A DNA stretch of 64,000 bases, taken from positions 892,825-956,824 of the forward strand of contig JAYKAV010002464.1 in assembly GCA_035582835.1 (NCBI GenBank), given 5' to 3'. Shown one piece after another: positions 47,846 to 62,200 of the stretch. Each line of letters begins with the position of its first letter. Positions within the stretch are counted from its first letter, which is position 1. The notes beneath the pieces are model-generated. The model was given only the letters and a program-made list of their open reading frames with translations. It searched no databases and was not told where the DNA came from. Both the position numbers and the translations under genes were made by a program. Source of the stretch: Phoebastria nigripes (lineage: Eukaryota > Chordata > Aves > Procellariiformes > Diomedeidae).

Positions 47846-50179
47846 GAGAGATGTTGATGCAATTGTTGATGTTATCTGGTAGGGTATATTGCAGGAAGTA
47901 TCAGTGTATGCTTGATCTGTTCCCATATTCTTTCCTGAATATCCACTGTTGGCCACAGTTGCACACAGACTACTGCAGATATTTGCTGTGACCTAGTACA
48001 ACTGTTTTGTATGTTATGGCTGTCAGAACAGCTTATCCTTTTTGTGAAATCAGCTGTTTCATTCCCTGTTGGTGGTGAAAATTTCTCCTTTACATAACCC
48101 ATGTAAAATTGCTACAGTTCCTAGACAATTTTGCCTTTCCCATTAGTCTTGTCCAGTTTAAAAAAAAAAGAGTTTGTTTTACAAACTTCACCGTCATTTG
48201 AAGCAGTAAGTGTTTCTCACCAAAAAGGTAGGCAAAGGGTCTTGGAACTAGAAGTACTGACCTCTAGTAATTTGCATTGTCTGACACCGAAGTGTATGAA
48301 TGACAGGAGGATAATGATATTTTCTCTTAGACCCAGGGAAAAAAAAAAAAAAAAACAGAAAGAAAGAAAACTGGCCCACATTGATGCTGAACCAGTTTTC
48401 ACTGGAAAAAGTTGGCCAGTAAGTTTCATTCTTCACTAGTATCTGAACAATAAAAACAGCCTATTATACAATAAAAAGGTAAATACCACTTTATACTGAG
48501 AAATTCACTGCAGGAGGAAAAAAAAAAAAGAATACCCACAAAACCTGAGACTATTTCTCAGATTGCATGACACCTGGAGAAGGATGCGTTTTGCCCTTAC
48601 AGCTTAAGCAGCTGAAATTCTTGCAGGAGCACTGGCTTTTCGTTTTATTGCATCTTTGAAGATATTTTAGGTAGGGTGCTTACGGAGTTTGGTGCAGCTA
48701 GAGCTCTTGTGGGAACAATGGCTATCTTCCCTTTTTATCCCATCTACGTTGCAAGATTAACATAGCATACTTCAGGAGCAAGTGGTTATTTCAGATCTTT
48801 TAGCAGCCTTGCCTATAATTCTAACATAGTTCTTGCCATCATGCTGGTCTTGAGGTTGCCTCCTACTAACCTAGAAGAAACATAAAGGCTGTAGGGCACA
48901 TAGGTCAGTGTTCAGAGTCAAGAATGAAAAAGGAACAGAGAAAGAAAGCTAAATGAAAAAATGCAAAGCAACATCAAATAGAGGGTCTAAACCTGGGTCT
49001 GATCTTGGCCTTTTTTGCATAAGCTGAGAGGAGTACTGAGGAGTACAAAAGCAGCATGTTTAGCAGCACTGAGAAAGAATCTTGTCTTCGCTTTCAATAA
49101 ATTCTTGGTTTTAAGCAGCATTACTGGAATTTAGATCAAATCAGTTTCAGGAGATAATTTCCATGAAGTTATTTTAGAGTAACTGGAGAAGAATGAAAGG
49201 AAAGAAATGGTGATGTATTCTGAAAAAATGCTTCTCCCATATTTGTAATGAAAGTTCTAGGCTGTTGGGCTGCAGACAAGAAGTAAAAATGATTTTGGTT
49301 GGTCAAGACTGAATTTAAAAAAAACAAAACACATTGTGGTCACATGATATAAATCTCCTTCTTGGTATAAATCAATATTGCTAAAGTTGTTCAAAAAAAA
49401 AAAAAAAAAGGAGAAGGAGATTAATTGAGGTGAAATTTGTTCAGCCTGTTGGTGGATCATTTCTTCCACTTTGTGTAGACACTGAGAATGATCCACACAC
49501 TTTTTCATCAGACCATTTTTGTCTTTTTTCTGATCTCTACTGCTCTGGTGCTAGGCTCTTCCGGTGTCTCAGCCCTTACTTTAAGCAATTTCCATATATG
49601 GGTGGGTGCTCACTAAGCAGAGGGTTAGCTACGCCACCATCTGGGTTATCAGGCCATCTCCCTTCTTTTGACACTATTTCATTATATGTTTTTTCAAATT
49701 CAACTGAAATAAGCAACTAATCATATCTACACATCTTCGATTTTTTTCACCTGGCAAAAGGGAGAGATTCACTATTGCCATCTGTCCAAACAGATTTTGA
49801 GTCTGTAAAATAGGTGGAAAGACTCCATCAATTAAAGGGAAAGGTTGAATAAGTCCATTTTCATTTACAATTATACTGCTGTAAATTTGGAGTATTTCTA
49901 GTGATGTTACCGGAGCACTGCAAAATTGAAAACGTCAAAACATGGCTCTGTATTGCACCAACAAACTGCATTAGGAATCTTAAGAATCACACTATTTTCT
50001 CCAGGCGAGAAAAGTACATTTTTTCATTTACATTTACCATAATGTATATTATAAGCATATTGGAAAGAAAAATAAAATATTAAAGAATATTAATAGTGAA
50101 GAATTATATCATAATAACAGTTTCTGCAAGAAATGCAAATATCTTTTAAAATTAACTTTTTACAGATACTTAAAACATT

Positions 50180-50195
50180 ACACACACACACACAC
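50180..50195. repeat. (AC)8 microsatellite
   Basis: Eight uninterrupted AC units. Confidence 0.9.
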
Positions 50196-52134
50196 CATTT
50201 TGCATAGAAACTTTCTTGTAACAAGTCCTCATATCAGAAATGTATTTACAGTCATGTTAGAAGTCCACTATCTACTAGCTGTTCAACAACTTTCATCTTT
50301 CAATCCCCTTTCAATTAGCACAAAAATCTGCAGTAGATTTCTGCTTTTAACACTGACTTAACATTAAACACTGAATCAAGGTCAAGATTTATCTTCCATG
50401 TTGTCAGATCTTTCATCACAGAGTATGAAATGAACCTCCCAGGAACTAGTGACCACCACAAAATATAACTATACAGAAAGACACAATATGCCATGGAGAG
50501 AGAATGAAACAAAATTAATTATATGTGGCATATATCACTGATCTTTCTTAAGGTATTTCTAAAAATAATTACAATTGCAGTAAGAACCTATTTACAGGAA
50601 CTTACTCTAGAATGTAACACAAAAAGGATCTAAACTGGAAGAACATCAAAATTGCAAACTTAAATGCTCAAATGTCAAATGCTGAAATCATAGTTGCCTA
50701 TATAGTGTTACTCATGTAAATCTCATGTTACATGAACACTAGTTTTTTCTTCATTGAACCCTGTCTCATTCACCTTGCAAGATGGACAATGTCATGTGCT
50801 AGTCAATATTTTTCTTTATTGTCACAACTCAATTTATAGACTCATACTTTGCTAAATTTACTATTTATGAGCCGCTCAAAAGACAGAATTACTAGTTTCT
50901 TCTCAAGCTATAGTTATTGTATCTGAATATTTCATTGGCTACATTTGTTTTCACAGCATGTTGTCAGATCAAGAGGTACTGTTAAAAGCAACTTATAAAT
51001 AGGGAATGATACAATCTATACAATGAGAAATTATAGTTAGAAGGAACCCAGTAATTCTAGACACCCAACCAAATTTTCTAGAACCTAATTTTTCAGCACA
51101 TGTATTTATTTATTTAACAAAGTTTAATAGTTTTTTCAAGCTATCATTGATATCTGACGTAGCTCTGAGTAATCAGACCTACTACAAATCAAATTACAGG
51201 ATCTGAAATTAGGTCCCTTTGAGAAAAATAAGGAAGAATGTGGGATTACCTATCAAAGTTTTCATTTAAGAAACTGATTTGGAACCAAAAAGGAACATGG
51301 ACCTATGCCAGGATCTAGTACAGTTATTCAGAGTAGCATTCAGCTGCTTTAGCCATATGAACTTTCTCTGTTTTCCTATAATCCTATGTTCCATTCATTT
51401 CACATTTTCCTCCCTCTGCAACAGATGATGGCAGTGTTCCTACAGTTGGCAGTCTTATTTATCACATAAGCCCTCATTAATCATAGAAAACCCATTATAT
51501 TCATTGAATGAGGCAGAGAATCCATGAAAAAAACCCATCATCACTATAAAGCCTGAATCAAAATATAGAGAAACCAGACGTTCAAAATAAGGTTACACCA
51601 ACAATATTCTCCCATTTACTAACTCTTGATTATTTGATTTCACCAGATTGCTTAAACCCCACTCCACCTCATCCTCCATCCACACTGCTTCACAATCTAA
51701 ACTTACTCCCAACCTTCTCACTCTTCCAGTTCTGTTTCCTCCTCAGACTTGTACATTCCAGATAAGAAACAGAGCTTATATAATTTTGTACTATTACAGG
51801 CCGATCAGATCTCCCTAATGATGGTCTGTAACGTTCATATTAGCACGGGAATTTGCATGGTTCAAATTAATTCAAACTTCCACAGGAATGAGAAAAAAAA
51901 ACCCCATATATGTGAGACAAGGGCCGTTCCAAATATTAAGGAGATCTTGTTAAAATTGTCAGGTTTTTATTATTTTTCTTTTTTAATAATGGGTGAAAAT
52001 ATTTTTTCCCTTGTAAATGGATAACTTCTTTTAAAAAAAATTCAGCATAGATTATACCATTTGCAGAAGGGCACAATTAGTGTCTTCTCTCCCCAGCTTT
52101 CTCATCTCTAAACTGGTACAATAAGACTCCTTAG

Positions 52135-52140
<6 letters not shown>

Positions 52141-52165
<25 letters not shown>
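52141..52165. repeat. (TG)12 microsatellite
   Basis: Twelve TG units plus one T lie without interruption in the GNAZ/RSPH14 intron. Confidence 0.95.
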
Positions 52166-54702
52166 AAAAGTTCTTGCGGTGCTTTACACTAATCCTAGAA
52201 TTTGCAGTGCTAGAAGATAAGGCTGTTCCTTTTGTACATCCATTCCCAAATTTTATCATTCGTTATATATGTGAATTTTATGTAGTCTGAATATTTTTTT
52301 CCCTAACTTATGGGATTCCTTATATGTCTGAGTATACCACATTACTTATTTTTCTTTGCCATCTAATAATTCCAACTGAAATTGATAACTGAGATCAAGA
52401 GGGATGTCAGATGCCCTGAGACGAATTGAGTTACACACAGTGAGCGCCTGTTCACAAGGAATTGTCTCATGGGTCTCTCCTGCTTTCAGGAGACAATAAA
52501 AACAGCACTGTTATTTCAAAAAAATTATCCTGTTTCTTGGATTGTTGCTTGTGGGATCACAAGAGGAATTATGGTCACATCATAAGAAGTGCTGGTAGAG
52601 TAATGACAATTTGGATAACAAACAAAATAGAGGAATAGGGGAGAAAAAAAGAAGCTGTTCAAGCATCTGATCTTTTCTGTTATTACAGAATTACAAGTCA
52701 TACTAACTTTTTTTTTTTTTTAAGGCTTACTCGATGCTAATAACAATGCAGTAGTCCTAGCAGCCTGCCTGTCTTTTCAAACAAATCAACTTTTAGTGTT
52801 GTCTCTGTAAAATAACTGCTGTCTGGTTGGTGAGCTCTTAATGGATCTTGGATTGAATCAAGAACGAGACATTATGAGAATGAGTTATACCAGAGGAAAG
52901 AAGAGAAAAACTAACAAAGTTACTAGCTTTTGCAATCTTGAAGGGACTTCATTTATTTGCATGGCTGCTTATCACTTGTCCATTTCTTTGATTTCTTAAA
53001 GAAATGTAGAAGGATTTTCTATTCAATCCATTAAAAGGGAGAAGGTTATATTTTGATTTTGGTTTGTGTACTGCTTCTCTATTTTCAACTTGGTGATTAT
53101 ACATTAGGTCAGAAATACTATAATTAATTTTGTACCCAATTATAATGGAGAATAACTTTGGTCCAGTGAGTCCTGAACTTAGCCTAAGCACAGAGTGAGA
53201 ACTCAAGATGACTTCTCTTCCAACCTCTGTTTTCCATTGCATTCATTTTAAGTTCCTCTTCAGGTTTCCATGGAAATAGCAGAGAAGTGTGCTTATATTC
53301 TTGGCATTAAAATATTCATAAAAAGAGATAAGGAGATGGTTTATATGGCAGATGCTGTATTGCTGAAGCAGGTAGTCAAAAAGTAAGCTCCTTGTATGTA
53401 AATAATCATATNCATAAGTGAATGTATTCTGGGGAGAATAGGCCCAGAATGTATTCTTCACAGGGAGAGAAGGAAGAATAGGTAGTATAAATCTGACCTG
53501 CAGAGAAACCAGGAATTCCTATCTCAAATGCAAGACTTCACAGAACAATGCAAAATAAAATGCTGCTAAGATTTTACCATTAGAAGTTGAAATCTATCTC
53601 AAGGGAATAGAAGATGATTTAAACTTGCTACAGAGGCACATGTTGTACTAATTATCACATATTTTAACCAAAATGTCTTCTCTAATAAAAAATTGTATGT
53701 TTCTTGAAACAGAAATTCTCAGGTTGCTGTCAACAGCCAATATATTGAAGTCTTTAAACCCGAAGTAAAATCTATCTTCTTCATAGAGAAAATAATTTTA
53801 TAAACCTGATGTTTGAGCAGACCCATGAAAATCACATTAACAGCATTTCAGATTTTCCAATTTAAAATGGGCAAGTAACAATTACTTGCATTTATTTAAA
53901 AATAGACAGAAGCAGACTTTGATTAAAAATGTACATCTAGTTGTCCTAGTAGTTGTACTATATGNGCTAGAAGGGCAGTGAACTATATACTGAATATAGG
54001 ACTGATTCCTCTCTGAAATCTAAACACATTAACTACTCGTCATAGATACAAGCCCACATTTACACATCAGGACCAAAAGTAAATCGTGGGTGATGCCAGA
54101 AGGATGTGTTTACTATCTCTGAATGCAGGAATTATGCACTCACCTTTCTTCATTATGGACGTTGGGTAAGTCTGCCGTTCATCCTATATGCCCTTGCAGT
54201 GGCATTACACAGTCTGCCGTAGGCAGGAGTCTGAGCACATACAGCTGGACTAGAGATTTCAATCTGCTTACTGGCAATGGCTCTTAAATACGGTGTAGAC
54301 TGTCATTATCATCACCTCTTGGCAGTCCTGCCTCTAGCACCTAATGGAATCTTGAGAAATATTCCAAGACAACATCTATTCTCTTAGCAGTGGAAAAAAA
54401 TATACTACAATTTTCAGCCTCAAGTCTTGCTGTAATGCTGTGTGTGTTAATAATTGTTGAAATGTGCAGGTATTGCAAATATAACNGTATGGCACTTACT
54501 AAAATTAACTGAGTTTTTTTATAAGTACAATAACCTATATCACCAAATGCAGTTAAAAATCCTTGATGAATACAGTATTAACAGTATAAAGAAAGTTTAG
54601 TGCCTAAATCCATGCAATGTCAATCATGTCAGCACACCTACTTTAGAATTCCCCATGTTCAGAACTGTATTTTGAAATTCAAACTACCTAATCTAGTAGG
54701 TT

Positions 54703-54739
54703 TATATATATATATGTACATATATATACATACACACAC
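54703..54739. repeat. TA/CA dinucleotide-rich tract
   Basis: Alternating TA with GTACATA interruptions passes into CACACACAC; a degraded compound microsatellite. Confidence 0.8.
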
Positions 54740-55937
54740 GAATAAAAATTTATTTTGTTATGTATTGAAATGGAACTTCAGCAGTAACTAGTTTGACAGG
54801 TGATAGGAGAAATGGAAGAGAACTTCTTAGATAAAAATTAAAGGAAGCCATTTTCTTCGGCTGTAATATTCAGGGACCAGTATATGAAATGTCATTTAGA
54901 CATAAAACAGCATAAATTTTTGAAGGTGATAATACAACTAAGTAGAAGATGATAAAAATTATTGGATTTGTAGTGGTGCTAAGCATAGTATAGATTACTT
55001 TTAAAAAACTTTTTTTTTTCATTTGTGTGTTTCAGTGATTTATTTTTGATTGAAATTTTTTTAAAATAATATAGTTATTTATCCAGTTGAATTGAGGTGT
55101 TATATGAGGATAGAAATTCACTTTTCTTTCTTATTTCTGCATTAGTTATAAGGGTCTGATGAAATTTACATATAAATTTGATTTGCTTTACAGAATGTTG
55201 AAAGAATAAATATAAAGTCAAAACTGCTTGTTTTCTAACAAACACCCTTTTTTTGTCCTCTTTCTATGATATACTTATTTCTGACTTTCTTAGTTTATTA
55301 ACATTAGTTAATACAGCATTCTACACTGGCACAGATGCAAACCTAATGTGACTCAGGAAGCAGTTGAGCAACCACAACACTTACTCTGTATCTGACAGTT
55401 CATTCACCATTTTCCAAAGAGGCAATGAACAAGGAATGTGTATATAGGTGTATATACACATATATGCATTTATATATCTATTTACTCACTTTATGACAAT
55501 TTTCCATACTAATTTTCACATTCGAACACTATTCTTTCTGCTTAACTTCTGCCCACGGATTTAATAAATATTTATATTCATTTCAGATGCTATTGTCAGA
55601 AAGCCAGCTCTTAAAGTAATTACACAACAAATCATTCACGCATTCTGAAGGATAGCAACTAGAGCTCTGTTTTTCCATTGACTAATATAAGTCTATTCCA
55701 TTCAAACTAACAATGAGCCTGTTTATTATTTTGGCAAGGTTTTTGTCTTCTAAGCTGCACCATTGTAACTTCACCAGCCCAGTTCTGCACATCTCTGAAA
55801 ACTTCAAATGAAAATAACTTTTAAAACTCCTAACAAAGGAGATAACATCAACAAGTAAGCACCAGAGCTGGAAATCAAGCGCTGTCACCAGCACAGAATG
55901 GATCAGATCTATTATTATGCAGACCAATTTGGATTAA

Positions 55938-55976
55938 GAAAAAAAAAAGGGATAAATGAAAAAAAAAGGGATAAAT
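55938..55976. repeat. A-rich tandem duplication (about 19 bp twice)
   Basis: Two copies of a G-A(9-10)-GGGATAAAT unit lie head to tail. It is local and simple, in the GNAZ intron. Confidence 0.75.
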
Positions 55977-57205
55977 ACCAATAAAGGTATTGAAACGAGC
56001 CCACTTCAGAATAATGCAAGCAGAACATGGCAGAGCATACAAAGAATCACACCTCTTTTTCCACCCAAAGAAAATATTTGAAAGTGTCCATCCTGATTTG
56101 AAAGACATTCTTGATTACTTTGTCTTTATTAGACGTTTGCTATTAGGAATCATTATGACAGTCACCTGATCCAGTGTACAAATGACCAAGTTTTATATCT
56201 TATTTCTGACCTAGGTTTTTTCCACACCAATTTTAATTTGCATGCTAGCCTTTCTACTAATCATAAGGAGGAAACAATTAGCAATACTAGCCTCCCACTT
56301 CAGTCCCTTGTAGATTATTTCTCCTGCAAACCTAAACCTGATCACAGTGCACCAACATTTTATCTATACTATATCATCAATGTAGTACTGTTCAACATAA
56401 AATATAGTAGAGAAGCAACATGTATTTTGGCCTCTCAGAACTGCAGTGCTGATATAATAACGATCTGTTCTGTGCAACAGTCAAAAACTATTGACGAGGA
56501 AGTTACATTGAATCCCGAGTCTGTCACTATGCCTTCCTTTTTAATGTTGTCTCATGACAATTTGAAACATGGTGGTTTTTTATATTTGTATTCGATATAA
56601 CAGTATTAGGCAACCTCAAATTACACCTATAGTTGGCAAATATACCTTTGATCTCTTGCTTCTTATACTTTGCAGTTGTTGTGACTATATGTAGATAAAC
56701 ATATATATGTATATCTGCAGCAGCATAACTTATTTTTATTCCTATCAAGAGTGTTATGATGAATTGGTATGGTGCATTTATCGTATGCCTTATAAGTATA
56801 AAGCCTGGAATTCCTCACAGAGTTTTCCAAGAATATTCATTTTTTCAGTTTTTTTTAAGACCTCAAATAGGCAGTTTTGAAAATCCAGTTTAAACTAGCA
56901 ATAATCAGAAACTACAATTTATGTCACTACCTTCTACCATGTATGTTATTTAAAAATTCTTCTTGTTCAGAAAGTAAAGGAAGTGCCTTGGGCACATGCC
57001 ATAATTTATCTAGGTATCATGGTAGACTCCACAGTAAAGGTTTATAATATGTTTCTATTTTATGCTACTTGGCTTTAAAAGCTTCTAGAAAAGCACTGAC
57101 ATTCCTTGTGATCCTTGATTCCAGAGAAATGGTTACAGGAAGCTTATAATCAATTTGTCTCCAGGGATGGCAGTAGTACAAGAACATCCCATCATATTTA
57201 ATTAC

Positions 57206-57222
57206 AAAAAAAAAAAAAAAAA
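57206..57222 (+). repeat. Homopolymer A17
   Basis: Seventeen consecutive A, followed by GGCGCTCC. Similar A runs of 15-18 occur at about 17653, 48340 and 49394. None is preceded by a recognisable retrocopy. Confidence 0.85.
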
Positions 57223-59240
57223 GGCGCTCCTGATTTTTTGATTTTTTTCATCTTGTATCTTAGGGAAGACCAGTCATTTCACCAGTGAAGTGGACCTCAT
57301 GGGATAAGCACTGATTTGCATCTAGATTTGAAATACATTTTAGGATAGCAATTTTGCAATCTTTGTGTAGTTAGAGCTAAGCTCCAGTGCCACCAGCCAG
57401 GCTCTGAAGACTGAGATTTTTGTAGCGTTTTTTTTATTTGGTTGGTTTTTAAAGAAAGAAGTAAGGGTACTTCTCAAAAAATTGATTTCCTTGAGTGCTC
57501 TCTTCACTTATTCACATCGGCATTTTTTTCAATGCATTTTTCTATTTTAAATATTCATGTTTTGAAGAAGGAATTGAACGATTTGAGTACAGAATGGCTT
57601 TTGTATTCTCAGAACAAGGTGACATTTCTTTGACTCGTGGCCTTTTTGTTTTAAATTTCTTCTTGAGCAGAAAAGCAGTGGTAACATTTTAGAAAAGCTG
57701 CATCACTCCTTTTTACTCAGGACACCTCCACCTAAATTCTATTTAACTGTCACCTTAAAGAGAATTTATTAAAGGACTTCTTTACAACTATCATGGATCA
57801 CTGTGTGGCTGAAATCTTGTCTCAGGCTGGATCACTGGATATTTTGTGGAATTTAATGTCTGAATGGGAAAGACCCACTTTGGACACTGAATCCCATGGA
57901 TTTGCCAATTTAGCAGATAGTATCAAGAGAAAATTATAGTAATGTCTGTGTTCTAGTCTGCTAATATTATGGTGTCTGTTGGGTTTTTTTGTTGTTTTTT
58001 GGTTTTTGTTTTTGTTTTTTAAATAGATGCCCTACCTTTGGCATTAATATTGAGGAGAGGGGAGGGGCTGGTACATAATAGTTACTGAAGTATACAGCTT
58101 ATTTTGTGACCATGTAGTTTGGAAATGTTAACACTCAGTAACCTACAGTTTCTCTCCTTCCTCTGCTAGTAGACAGAAGGTATAATTACACTCAGGGTAG
58201 TAATAGCTGCAGACTTGACTGCAGATTAAAACAGCAAGAGCTGTTTAAACAAGATAACAGGATGAAGGTGAAAAAATAATTTAAACCTCTAATATTTTTA
58301 TAAAATGGAATTTTTCAACTTGACTGAGAAAAGACCAAATAACTATTTTCCTTTGTATACTACATTTCATTTTACTATTAAAACTTACTACACCATTTTC
58401 TCTCTTAGAAATACCTCGAGATATAGTAACCCAATCTACATCTAAACATCCCCGGAAACAAACATACCTCCTGTATTTCCATGTCTGATTCATAAATCAG
58501 TATTTAAATTTGCTATTTAATTAAATTTTGTTAGATATATTCTGCATTTTCCTCAATTTTTAAAATTTTTATTCTGTGATATTGTACTTTATTTTATATC
58601 TTTGGAGATTAAATCTATCACCATAACATGTGGAAATACAGATACATGACATTCAACTTCTCAATGAAGTTGTCTTCTAGCTACAATCAGAGCTGCTCCA
58701 TATCAAGAACACATGGCTTTGATTCAACATCCTTGTTTTCATAGTATGATAATAATTAATCTTGTATTGCAAGGGTACTGGAAAAATTCTGTGGATGTAC
58801 ATTTCATATGAGGCTAGCTGCTGACCAATGACAAATTATAATGCCGTAGTATTAGGCTATAGCTCCCTGATAAGCTGACCTTGCCAGTGAAGCTGGAAAA
58901 GGAATTACCCTACTCCTACAGTGCAGTGGAATGTTCCTCCGTTACGCCATCACATCTGTTTGTGAGGTCACACTGTAAATGCGATCAGTAGAACTGATCC
59001 AGCAAAAAAAATCTCATTTCAGAGAACGTGAGTGAGCAGCACAAGAAAAAAGAAAGGAGGTTTGGAACTCTGAATTAGACTTGTTGCCAAGGCTATGGTA
59101 ACATCTGGCTACTTCTAAGCAATGCATGAAACAGATCAATACATAGTAAAATTAACATAGGATTAAAATCAGGTCTCTGCTATGTTTGTACAGTGCGGTG
59201 ATAACTGTATTACATAAATAGTCAGCAAAGAGCACAAGGA

Positions 59241-59251
59241 GGGGGGGGGGG
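59241..59251 (+). repeat. G11 run
   Basis: Eleven consecutive G after AAGGA, in the intron. A C-rich tract with two long C runs lies similarly at about 63232-63245. Confidence 0.8.
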
Positions 59252-62200
59252 AAATCTCACCTTTCCTTTCTTCCACCCACCCAACCAACAGGATTTCTTC
59301 ATGCTTCTGAAAATAATATCTGGGGAAGAAATGGCCTGTATTCCCACTCTCCCTTGCACCAATAGAAAGTATCTATTTAAAAACTAAAAGGTTGTTTCCT
59401 GAGATCACCTAGCAGTGGTTGTATATGTTAGCTGGCAGGGACACGCTTCTCTTCCCCTTCCCCCTACCTCCTGCCTTCAAACATCTCTCAAGTCTGTATA
59501 ATGGGTCCTACTACAATCAGCCAGATTTTGTTTCCTCCTTTAGCATCCACACTCCTTTTGATAATTCTGTTACAATATTTGGCAGCAGTTATGGAATAAC
59601 TGTATACCTCAGTGCGTAGGCAAAAGAAACAAAATTAGGACAAGATGAAAAAATACAAAACTAAAAGTACTTACAGAATCATCTTTTTTAACTGAAAAAA
59701 TATTTCACAACTCCAAACTGTTTAATTAAATTTTAAAGTCTCACCCATATAAGGCTTCCAATTCCTTTCATTTATTGCAAATAGAGCATCTGATACAAAA
59801 TGCAATTAAAATTTCACCCCTTCAAAAAGACTCTCATACATTTGAACTCTGAGTACATTTAATGTTCTAAAATAGCCATAAAACCTTAATATTCTTTTAA
59901 TCATATAAAATCTAATTGGAAACAGGAAATATACTGACTTATCTATATTTTTATTCATGACGCTTACTCAGAGTAACTATTTTGGTTATTTTATTCATTA
60001 CAGAGATTTGAATCCTAAGCATTACTGAATTATTCTAATAGGATAAACAAGCATTTATATCCTAGAAGGTCAGTTTTTCTGATCAAAAATAAGCTCCAGT
60101 CCTTAAAAGACCATTGCATGGGCAGACTCCACTATAATACTTTGATCCTTGAGGAGAATGGAACACAGTATGTAATATAAAGACAATTTTTAAAAATCTA
60201 TGAAAAACAAACAGTAAATATATGTAACATTTTAAATCTCACTATTAGGATGTTTACTATGTAGAGACTTAGTGTGTTTTTCATTTTCCAAGAACAAAAG
60301 TATTTTTAAAATATATGTATATAAAAATAAACACATCAATATGTCAAAAAACCAGCATTGTCACTTCTAGCAGTTGTATTGACTTTTCTGCATGAAGTTA
60401 TTCTCAGAAAAACTTGCAAATCATAAGACAGATGACCAGTGCATACCAATGAAGACCCATCAAAATGTTTATTAGTCTTTATCTATAAAATCAGCATGGG
60501 TTTTGGCATGTTTATAAGTAAATCCTTTTTTGAAAGACATTCAAAAGAAGGGTAATATGCCAGTCTGTTAAACCTATTATCTCAGCTCTGCATGCAACAT
60601 ATACCCTGAGACATTTTTACGATACAAAAAGTGTTTAAGTAAATATCTCTTTCAAGAAGATTTTTTTTTATAAGCCATACACATCTGGAACAGAGAAAAG
60701 CAAGACAGAACAAGGAAGATTAAGCCATTGACGCAAGATGATAGAACAATCAAGAAAGAGCAGTTGAGATGAGTGTTTTATAACACAGAGAAGGAACATT
60801 ATAATACAGAGAAGTTTAAGAATTGTTGTTGTACAGTCAGTACAGATAAGCTGTTTTGACAGCATCTTTCTATGAAGTTTTATAATTAAAATTTAAAAAA
60901 TAATACATATCCTTTCATATACAATTCTGTATTATAATGTTGCAATTCAGGCCTCAGCTCTAGGAAGTGGGCTCTGTAATGGAAACGTATGACATAAATA
61001 TCAATACTGAATCAAGAGGATCACATCAATAGGAACATCAAGGATTTAGAGGAAGTATGTTTTATGTGTATAGGTCTGATGAACAAAGAGACAGAACAGC
61101 AGGACACAAAACAGCTATTGGAGATAAGATACTTTGAGTAAACATGTTAGGGGATTTAGACAGAAACAGCTAGATCGATCTTTCTGGAAGGTGCATTTGT
61201 AGGTGTCAGTCATATTACACAGCTGTTTGCAAAGGCTGACTTTTTTTTTTTTAACTTTATCTTCTTTGTGTCACCAGAGATGCCACATGCCATAATCATA
61301 TCTGTGTGGGGAAGATGACACAGATACCACTTTACCTCTTTATTTTAAGAACAGCGGAGGTATTTTATGTCCAGGATTTATTACCTTCGAAAAAACTTCT
61401 GTTTCCAGCTTGAAATTTTGGGTAATTGTGTAATTCCCTATTGTTCAGAGGAGGCTCATCTTCATAACAGGAAAACAGTAGAATAAAAAAAAGCATTTGT
61501 CAAGCTGTTCCAAAATCACCAATCATTTCTTAATGAGCATGCCCTAGAATCTTTTGTGTAAGGTAAACTGAAAAGGCACCTTGCAAAAGCCCTCAGTGGA
61601 AAAAGGATTATAATTTCTGTAAAATCTTCAGATTAAGTTGGACCTGCAACTGACTGAAATGATACCATTTGTAAAATCCATATTCAGAATAATTTTAAAA
61701 TAAATCTCTGACTAATCACTCACAGTTACCTTCCAATGAAGCTAGATGCTGTCAGCTTTGGAGCAAAAAACCCAAAAGCATGGCACAGAACTCTTTCAGC
61801 AAAAATACAACTGCATAAATGTTAAACTCAGACTTATCTATGACTCTTTCTGCCTTTGATGCAAAACTGAAAACTAGTTTATGTGACCTAACTTTAAGAT
61901 AATAAATAATAATTTTTAAAAATGGGACAAAAGTGAAGGAGAAAACAAGATTATTTTAAAGGTTTTATGCATGGGCAAAGAGTTCACATACCAGGCAATA
62001 AACAGTGGAAAAATACTAGCAATCTACCATATGGATGACCTACTGGTTCAATACATAATCATTTTGGTGAGCCAAAACTTTATCTTATATCCCATCTTCT
62101 CTTTACTGGATAGCTTCACCTTACCTGACATTGCACTGCTGTGTCACTGATGCACTTTTGGCAGGAATTATTATCGATCTATGTCAACTAAAAAAAGTGA

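Noticed and set aside
48340..48356. A tract as the tail of a processed pseudogene
   Set aside because: No gene-like sequence precedes it and no target duplication is seen; the same holds for the A runs at 17653, 49394 and 57206.
52476..52497. Stem-loop TCTCCTG-CTTT-CAGGAGA followed by AATAAA
   Set aside because: A 7-bp stem is common by chance, and no transcript end is expected here on the plus strand.
59086..59105. GTTGCC and GGTAAC half-sites as an RFX X-box
   Set aside because: The spacer is 8 bp; RFX sites have 0 to 3.
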